A model generated the notes under the pieces. It was not told the origin of the DNA. It saw nothing but the letters and a program-made list of their open reading frames with translations, and did not search any database. This document shows positions 5,235-7,903 of a stretch of DNA of 7,903 bases, in pieces. Source of the stretch: Thermoplasmata archaeon (lineage in GTDB: Archaea > Thermoplasmatota > Thermoplasmata > Thermoplasmatales > Thermoplasmataceae); contig JAKBGP010000090.1 in NCBI GenBank assembly GCA_021833045.1, positions 1-7,903 of the forward strand, written 5' to 3'. Position 1 is the first letter of the stretch, and each line of letters begins with the position of its first letter. Position numbers and translations under genes: made by a program.

Positions 5235-5558
5235 TTATTCCAGCATTGTCAGAAAGCCGAACTCGAAAGACAATTTTTCAAGTTCTTCCTTTGAAAGAAC
5301 AACTCCTTCAGGGAGACGTTCTTTCAATTTGAACACTACTGCCACATCTCCTATTTCCATTTTTATGGAAATTCTGTTGGTTGGTATTTCCATTTCCAAC
5401 AGACTGCTTAGCATATCTGCTGTTCCTTTATGTCCAACAGCAGAGATAAACCCTCTGCTTAGGATTGTCTTTGCATCTTTCACATCTTTCTTGCTGAAAT
5501 CGAACTTACCCCAGTTAGTCAAAACTGGAGCGTTCATCAAAAAAATATTTCTTTCCAT
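5235..5558 (-). CDS. acrIII-1: AcrIII-1 / DUF1874 viral ring nuclease (anti-CRISPR), 107 aa
   Basis: This matches the DUF1874 family (STIV B116-like), whose viral members, AcrIII-1, cleave cyclic tetra-adenylate and so switch off type III CRISPR signalling. It acts in the cytoplasm of the infected host, as a dimer in characterised members. Visible marks are MNAPVLTNWGKFDF at residues 8-21, RGFISAVGHKGTADMLSSLL at 35-54, NRISIKMEIGDVAVVFKLKERLPEG at 61-85 and a C-terminal SFEFGFLTML. H43, R62, R81 and E84 keep the spacing I recall for H47, R66, R85 and E88 of SIRV1 gp29, so the active site looks complete. Length (107) is near the family norm. The start has AAGGAG 9 nt upstream and a leader hairpin. 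A strong terminator-like hairpin lies upstream. Cellular Crn2 proteins share this domain, so immunity control is a less likely alternative. Confidence 0.92.
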   Translation of the reverse strand: MERNIFLMNAPVLTNWGKFDFSKKDVKDAKTILSRGFISAVGHKGTADMLSSLLEMEIPTNRISIKMEIGDVAVVFKLKERLPEGVVLSKEELEKLSFEFGFLTMLE

Positions 5559-5567
5559 TTTCTCATT

Positions 5568-5598
5568 CTCCTTCCGTATTTCTACGGGTCACAATTTT
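5568..5598 (-). promoter_or_regulatory. Proximal leader hairpin before acrIII-1
   Basis: The minus strand reads AAAATTGTGACCC, a perfect hairpin CCGTA-GAAA-TACGG with a GNRA tetraloop, then AAGGAG. The stem matches the PCNA leader, but the loop is GAAA instead of GAGA and the block is TTGTGACCC. It follows directly after the T8 run of the upstream hairpin. Confidence 0.7.
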
Positions 5599-5601
5599 CC
5601 T

Positions 5602-5645
5602 AAAAAAAAGGAGTTACACGAGTGTTATCTCATGCAACTCCTTTT
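5602..5645 (-). terminator. Strong terminator or attenuator upstream of acrIII-1
   Basis: The minus strand has a 13-bp stem GGAGTTGCATGAG / CTCGTGTAACTCC (5629..5641 with 5610..5622), loop ATAACA, then eight T. Two of the 13 pairs are G-U wobbles on the minus strand but A-C mismatches on the plus strand, so the structure is suited to minus-strand RNA, the direction of transcription. It is the strongest terminator-like signal in the window. It could isolate the anti-CRISPR gene from upstream transcription or attenuate it. Confidence 0.75.
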
Positions 5646-5670
5646 CAGTATGTGGGCTTAAATTCTCCTT

Positions 5671-5686
5671 GGGTATTCAAAATAAT
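5671..5686 (-). promoter_or_regulatory. Distal intergenic block upstream of acrIII-1
   Basis: The minus strand reads ATTATTTTGAATACCC, a perfect consensus copy, followed by AAGGAGAATTTAAG. No convincing gene starts after this AAGGAG; the only nearby frame is ATG AGA TAA inside the terminator hairpin. It appears to be an orphan leader, or the distal half of a split leader like those before 3144 and 5135. Confidence 0.6.
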
Positions 5687-5704
5687 TTTGTTAGTGTGAT
5701 CTCT

Positions 5705-5821
5705 CTACTTCTTTTTCTGATCTCTCTGTTCCTTTTCCAATTTTTTCCATTCGTCTTGCTCCCACTTTTTCCACTCATCCTGTACTTTTTTCCATTCTTC
5801 TTTTGTGTAATCATGCCCCAT
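5705..5821 (-). CDS. 38-residue Glu-Trp-Lys-Lys repeat miniprotein
   Basis: A short ORF begins at an ATG preceded by GAGGTGA at good spacing and by a consensus intergenic block. The product is highly charged: EEWKK, DEWKK and DEWKK units place tryptophans at residues 10, 17 and 25, with another at 20. The spacing of 7 and 8 residues resembles a coiled-coil or amphipathic-helix register. The C-terminus is QRDQKKK. There is no signal peptide or membrane span. Its function is unknown. It lies between the 6366 gene and the acrIII-1 unit, so a small anti-defence or regulatory role is possible but only inferred. The leader, start and compositional regularity make it a real gene candidate despite its size. 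Confidence 0.72.
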   Translation of the reverse strand: MGHDYTKEEWKKVQDEWKKWEQDEWKKLEKEQRDQKKK

Positions 5822-5825
5822 GTTT

Positions 5826-5850
5826 TCACCTCTTGGGTATTCAAAATAAT
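5826..5850 (-). promoter_or_regulatory. Intergenic element before the 38-residue gene
   Basis: The minus strand reads ATTATTTTGAATACCC followed by AAGAGGTGA. Only a minimal pairing (ACC with GGT around CAAGA) is possible, so the hairpin part is nearly lost. The block is a perfect consensus copy and supports the reality of the small gene it precedes. Confidence 0.62.
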
Positions 5851-5856
5851 TTAATT

Positions 5857-6366
5857 TTAATTTAAATATTCCGCTTCATACTCTTCAACAGAATATGTTT
5901 CCGCTTCACTGGCTAATCTTACTATTTCAGGCTCAAGTTTCGATAGGGCATTATCGTAGAAATCACACACTTTTTTGTATTTCTCATAAGCCTTTTTTAC
6001 GTCATTCGATTTGTTCCACTGTTGGTAATCGTCTCTGAAGTCCACCCAACTCAGTGCATAATAGCCTGAGTATGGTAAGTAAAGGTGAAATCCATACCCA
6101 TCACTTCCAGGATATAGGAACTCTATGTATGACGATCCGAATTTCAGATAGCCATGTTCTCCTCTAATTTTTTCTAGAGTCCTGTCCCATGCATCCCATA
6201 AGATGTCTGTGGAATTCCCCTCCTTGAACTTCAGTTCCTTCCCAAGAGTGTAGTAATCAAATTCTATCCTACCATAGGGCAATGCAGTCATGTCTCTGTG
6301 CCAGTTGTAATTGACATACGCCTTTACCCGCCCAATCTCTACTTCGACTAAATATTCTTCTTCCAT
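5857..6366 (-). CDS. Aromatic-rich hypothetical protein, 169 aa
   Basis: I do not recognise this protein. The first two thirds look beta-rich and unusually aromatic: YLVEVEIGRVKAYVNYNW at residues 5-22, YGRIEFDYYTLG at 31-42, YLKFGSSYIEFLY at 73-85 and YGFHLYLPYSGYYALSW at 91-107. Residues 119-160 form a charged helical tail (KKAYEKYKKVCDFYDNALSKLEPEIVRLASEAE). There is one cysteine (C134), no signal peptide and no clear membrane span. The ATG is preceded by GGCGGAG at good spacing and by a leader hairpin with a GAAA tetraloop. It follows the Cys-motif cluster and precedes the miniprotein and acrIII-1, so it may belong to an accessory or host-takeover set; that is inference from position only. 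Confidence 0.8.
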   Translation of the reverse strand: MEEEYLVEVEIGRVKAYVNYNWHRDMTALPYGRIEFDYYTLGKELKFKEGNSTDILWDAWDRTLEKIRGEHGYLKFGSSYIEFLYPGSDGYGFHLYLPYSGYYALSWVDFRDDYQQWNKSNDVKKAYEKYKKVCDFYDNALSKLEPEIVRLASEAETYSVEEYEAEYLN

Positions 6367-6373
6367 TTTTTCA

Positions 6374-6399
6374 CTCCGCCTTTCGGCAACAAAATAATA
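6374..6399 (-). promoter_or_regulatory. Intergenic element (TTGCC variant) before gene 6366
   Basis: The minus strand reads TTATTATTTTGTTGCC, a small hairpin GCC-GAAA-GGC with a GNRA tetraloop, then GGAG. The block has GTTGCC instead of GAATACCC, and the stem changes with it, so pairing is kept. An oligo-T run (T6, 6399..6404) just upstream may end the preceding transcript. Confidence 0.68.
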
Positions 6400-6415
6400 A
6401 AAAATTTATAGATTT

Positions 6416-6724
6416 TTACCTACTTTTATATGCATACCTTTCAGGAATTTCTGTGGTATTTCCATACTTCCTGCAAAATGCTCTAACAAAAGTCGAATCA
6501 GATACCCTATGCGAAGTAACAAATACATAACCAGAAGGACACGTTGCAGATATTATTCCTTCTCTGTTTGGATTCCTGATTATTATTCCTGTTTCCTCTT
6601 GATATTCTTGAAGTTTTTTTACTTTATCAAGAGGCGGGATATATCCTAAATCAGCATTATGATCCAACTCGTCTTGAAGCTTTATCTGTTTACTTAGTGT
6701 TTGATTTATAGATTCTTTTGTCAT
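6416..6724 (-). CDS. Two-cysteine motif protein, 102 aa (cluster member 4)
   Basis: This is the last of four adjacent small genes sharing a two-cysteine motif. Here it spans C62 to C84 (CPSGYVFV, then FVRAFCRKYG), spacing C-x21-C, ungapped against the 7418 and 7062 products, with the central GY replaced by SH. The N-terminal 45 residues look like a helical hairpin (SKQIKLQDEL and DKVKKLQEYQEE). A short basic tail follows the motif. The function of this motif is unknown to me. The ATG is supported by AGGAGG, which lies inside the last codons of the 7062 gene 9 nt upstream, so translation is probably coupled. No leader element lies between them. Confidence 0.8.
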   Translation of the reverse strand: MTKESINQTLSKQIKLQDELDHNADLGYIPPLDKVKKLQEYQEETGIIIRNPNREGIISATCPSGYVFVTSHRVSDSTFVRAFCRKYGNTTEIPERYAYKSR

Positions 6725-6726
6725 GT

Positions 6727-7062
6727 TTATTTCCTCCTAATGTGCCTGCAACATCCCTGAACCCATTCACCATCTGGTGTCTGATATCCAGGAACATATT
6801 CAGAATCAGAATCACATTCCATTGACTCTCTTTCAAGTATCAGTTTTCTGGCAATCTCTATTCCACTTTCAATGTCGTTTGAATTTCCGATTGCTATGCC
6901 TTTAACCAATCGCTCTGTGGTTGACCAATAGACTACCTCATACTTTCCTTTCTTTCTTCCTCTTCCATAAGTTTGTTGAACATTTATCTGTTCACTTCTT
7001 ACAGAGTTTGAAAGGAATGGTATCACATCGTCATTATATATTCGGTCTTTCCAATTTGTCAA
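6727..7062 (-). CDS. Two-cysteine motif protein with TTG start, 111 aa (cluster member 3)
   Basis: The two-cysteine motif lies at the C-terminus: C83 to C105, with VPGYQTPDG in the middle and CCRHIRRK at the end (an extra cysteine at 104). The N-terminal part has a basic turn GRGRKKGKYEVVYWST (about 33-48), then a small alpha/beta segment ending with IEIARKLILERESME. The start is TTG at 7062, overlapping the TGA stop of the 7418 gene by four bases (TTGA). AGGTGAG lies 5 nt before it, so coupled translation is likely. The codons for the final RR contain the AGGAGG used by the next gene. Whether the cysteines bind metal or form a disulphide cannot be told from sequence. Confidence 0.8.
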   Translation of the reverse strand: MTNWKDRIYNDDVIPFLSNSVRSEQINVQQTYGRGRKKGKYEVVYWSTTERLVKGIAIGNSNDIESGIEIARKLILERESMECDSDSEYVPGYQTPDGEWVQGCCRHIRRK

Positions 7063-7418
7063 TAGTACTCACCTTTTTCTATCATACGCTTATGTTTTTC
7101 TGCTTCTTTTTTAGTTGAAAAATAATCTTCGCTGAGAGAAATACCATCAGGATTAAAACTTGTTACAATATATCCTTGTTCATGCCTTATATTTGGGTTT
7201 GGATTATTGGGTATAACAGTGACATTTGCTTTCCTTATCTCAGCACTGTAACCAGATTTTTTATTTTCTTTCCTGCAATACGCTGGAACTTCAACTCCAT
7301 CTGGTCTTTTATATCCTCTTACCAGATAAGTTCCTGAAGGACAGGGATCTATGTAGTCCTCACCTTTTACAGCTTCCTTGAATGGCCCTTTCCAGTTTCC
7401 AAATCCTGTTTTTGCCAT
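7059..7418 (-). CDS. Two-cysteine motif protein, 119 aa (cluster member 2)
   Basis: In this member the motif is near the N-terminus: C26 to C48, with YLVRGYKRPDG in the middle and VPAYCRK at the end, the best-preserved copy. It is followed by a second small domain at about residues 60-117: strand VTVIPNNPNP, then GYIVTSFNPDG and a basic helix FSTKKEAEKHKRMIEKG. The second part resembles the small strand-strand-helix modules that end in an STKKEAE-type helix; this is a loose resemblance. The ATG directly follows the TAA stop of the 7664 gene (TAAATG), and a GAGGATGAG ribosome-binding site lies within the end of that gene. There is no signal peptide. Confidence 0.82.
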   Translation of the reverse strand: MAKTGFGNWKGPFKEAVKGEDYIDPCPSGTYLVRGYKRPDGVEVPAYCRKENKKSGYSAEIRKANVTVIPNNPNPNIRHEQGYIVTSFNPDGISLSEDYFSTKKEAEKHKRMIEKGEYY

Positions 7419-7664
7419 TTATCTCATCCTCTTTCTGCAATATGATTGGTGATACCCTTCATATGTCCAATAGCCCCTTACAAGTTCTTCATCAGCACTA
7501 CAGTATTTCATCTGGTCTGCGTTTTCCCAATCCTCATAGAATTTTCTGTCTTCCAGAACTTTAAAATCAAGAACTCTAACAGGTTCTCCCTTAAAGTTCA
7601 TTGCAGTTCCTCTTTCATGGTTGTTGTAAGCTACTCTCCATAGTTCATCTTCTTTCTTTTCCAT
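7419..7664 (-). CDS. Two-cysteine motif protein, 81 aa (cluster member 1)
   Basis: This is the first gene of the four-gene cluster. The motif is at the C-terminus: C55 to C76 (C-x20-C, one residue shorter than in the others), with ELVRGYWTYEG in the middle and SYCRKRMR at the end. The N-terminal part is charged (MEKKEDELWRVAYNNHERG), followed by strands FKGEPVRVLDFKVLED. I chose the ATG at 7664 because GGGGGAG lies about 10 nt upstream; a TTG at 7673 in the same frame is only a base or two from that site. A leader element with a strong hairpin precedes it, the only such element for the cluster, which suggests one expression unit of four genes. Confidence 0.8.
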   Translation of the reverse strand: MEKKEDELWRVAYNNHERGTAMNFKGEPVRVLDFKVLEDRKFYEDWENADQMKYCSADEELVRGYWTYEGYHQSYCRKRMR

Positions 7665-7674
7665 TTTTTTCAAT

Positions 7675-7707
7675 CTCCCCCATCGTTTTGATGGGCAACA
7701 AAATAGT
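7675..7707 (-). promoter_or_regulatory. Intergenic element before the Cys-motif cluster
   Basis: The minus strand reads ACTATTTTGTTGCCC, then a perfect 6-bp hairpin CCCATC-AAAAC-GATGGG, then GGGGAG. The stem differs from all other copies yet is fully paired. It is the only leader element for the four genes 7664..6416. Confidence 0.7.
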
Positions 7708-7725
7708 AATTATGGATTATTAAAA

Positions 7726-7881
7726 TTATTTCTTAAGGCTTTCAAGTTTTTTAATAGTTGCATTGATTTTCTTATTTAACGGTGCATATGGATTCAATCC
7801 CATGCTTCTTTCGTTAAGTATTGCGATTGCAAAATCAAGCTCACTGATCTCCTTCAATTCTTTCATAGTCAATCTGTCCAT
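7726..7881 (-). CDS. Small hypothetical protein, at least 51 aa, start uncertain
   Basis: The ORF from the ATG at 7881 encodes a short, mostly helical protein: MDRLTMKELKEISELDFAIA, then a Pro-containing turn NPYAPLNKK and a final helix ending KKLESLKK. I do not recognise it. Hydrophobic residues in the two helical stretches suggest a helical hairpin. No ribosome-binding site is visible before the ATG; the 22 bases to the window edge are an A-rich tract with no in-frame stop codon, so the gene may begin outside the window and this may be only its C-terminal part. A later ATG at codon 6 is also possible. It is followed by an AT-rich spacer and the leader of the Cys-motif cluster. Confidence 0.6.
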   Translation of the reverse strand: MDRLTMKELKEISELDFAIAILNERSMGLNPYAPLNKKINATIKKLESLKK

Positions 7882-7903
7882 TTTTTTTCTTTTATCTTTT
7901 TCT

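Noticed and set aside
5630..5638. Three-codon frame ATG AGA TAA after AAGGAG in the hairpin before acrIII-1
   Set aside because: Although it has a ribosome-binding-like sequence, it lies wholly within the terminator stem and is explained by that structure; a minimal regulatory ORF cannot be excluded but is not supported.
5669..5854. Plus-strand hydrophobic open frame resembling a membrane peptide
   Set aside because: It is the reverse reading of the Glu/Lys-rich 38-residue gene, which turns GAA/AAA codons into TTC/TTT and so mimics a membrane segment.
6..7707. Repeated intergenic block as a CRISPR array or as dispersed mobile repeats
   Set aside because: Copies are separated by whole genes, vary in sequence, and always sit at the same position relative to starts; spacing is irregular.

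Overview
All seventeen convincing coding regions lie on the minus strand, so transcription runs right to left through the whole window. The clearest host clue is the 311-codon gene at 3253..4188, an archaeal/eukaryal-type PCNA sliding clamp ending in the hallmark LAPRxE tail. Together with strong Shine-Dalgarno sites, moderate-to-low GC by eye, many small unknown genes, a DUF932 protein and a DUF1874/AcrIII-1 anti-CRISPR, this points to an archaeal virus (or virus-like plasmid). The host is probably a euryarchaeon such as a methanogen or methanotroph; it cannot be fixed from sequence alone. No structural genes, integrase, tRNA, rRNA or CRISPR array were seen.

Layout in order of transcription. 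(1) 7881..6416: a 51-residue ORF open at the window edge, then four tightly packed small genes (7664, 7418, 7062, 6724) that overlap or abut. All four carry the same two-cysteine motif. (2) 6366..5235: an aromatic-rich unknown protein, a 38-residue Glu-Trp-Lys-Lys repeat miniprotein, a strong terminator-like hairpin, and the AcrIII-1 viral ring nuclease. (3) 5135..2854: a protein resembling a family recalled from bacterial mobile elements, a small basic protein, PCNA (4188..3253) and a Cys/His-rich small protein. (4) 2802..23: an unknown protein, a very acidic phage-type protein, the DUF932 protein and two unknown small proteins.

The most striking feature is an intergenic element in front of almost every gene or gene cluster. 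Read on the coding strand it is: stop codon, often a terminator-like hairpin, a near-constant T-rich block (ATTATTTTGAATACCC or a variant), a small hairpin often capped by a GNRA tetraloop, the Shine-Dalgarno sequence, then the start codon. The lower hairpin stems differ from copy to copy but remain paired, which supports a conserved RNA structure. Three copies (before 3144, 5135 and 5558) are split by an inserted segment carrying an extra hairpin or a TATA-like box. The element is absent between the three coupled junctions of the Cys-motif cluster, so it marks expression units rather than genes.

Functionally the window combines replication (PCNA) with host takeover or defence evasion (AcrIII-1 degrading cyclic tetra-adenylate, possibly other small anti-defence proteins). 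Most other products have no recognised function and are described from visible sequence only.
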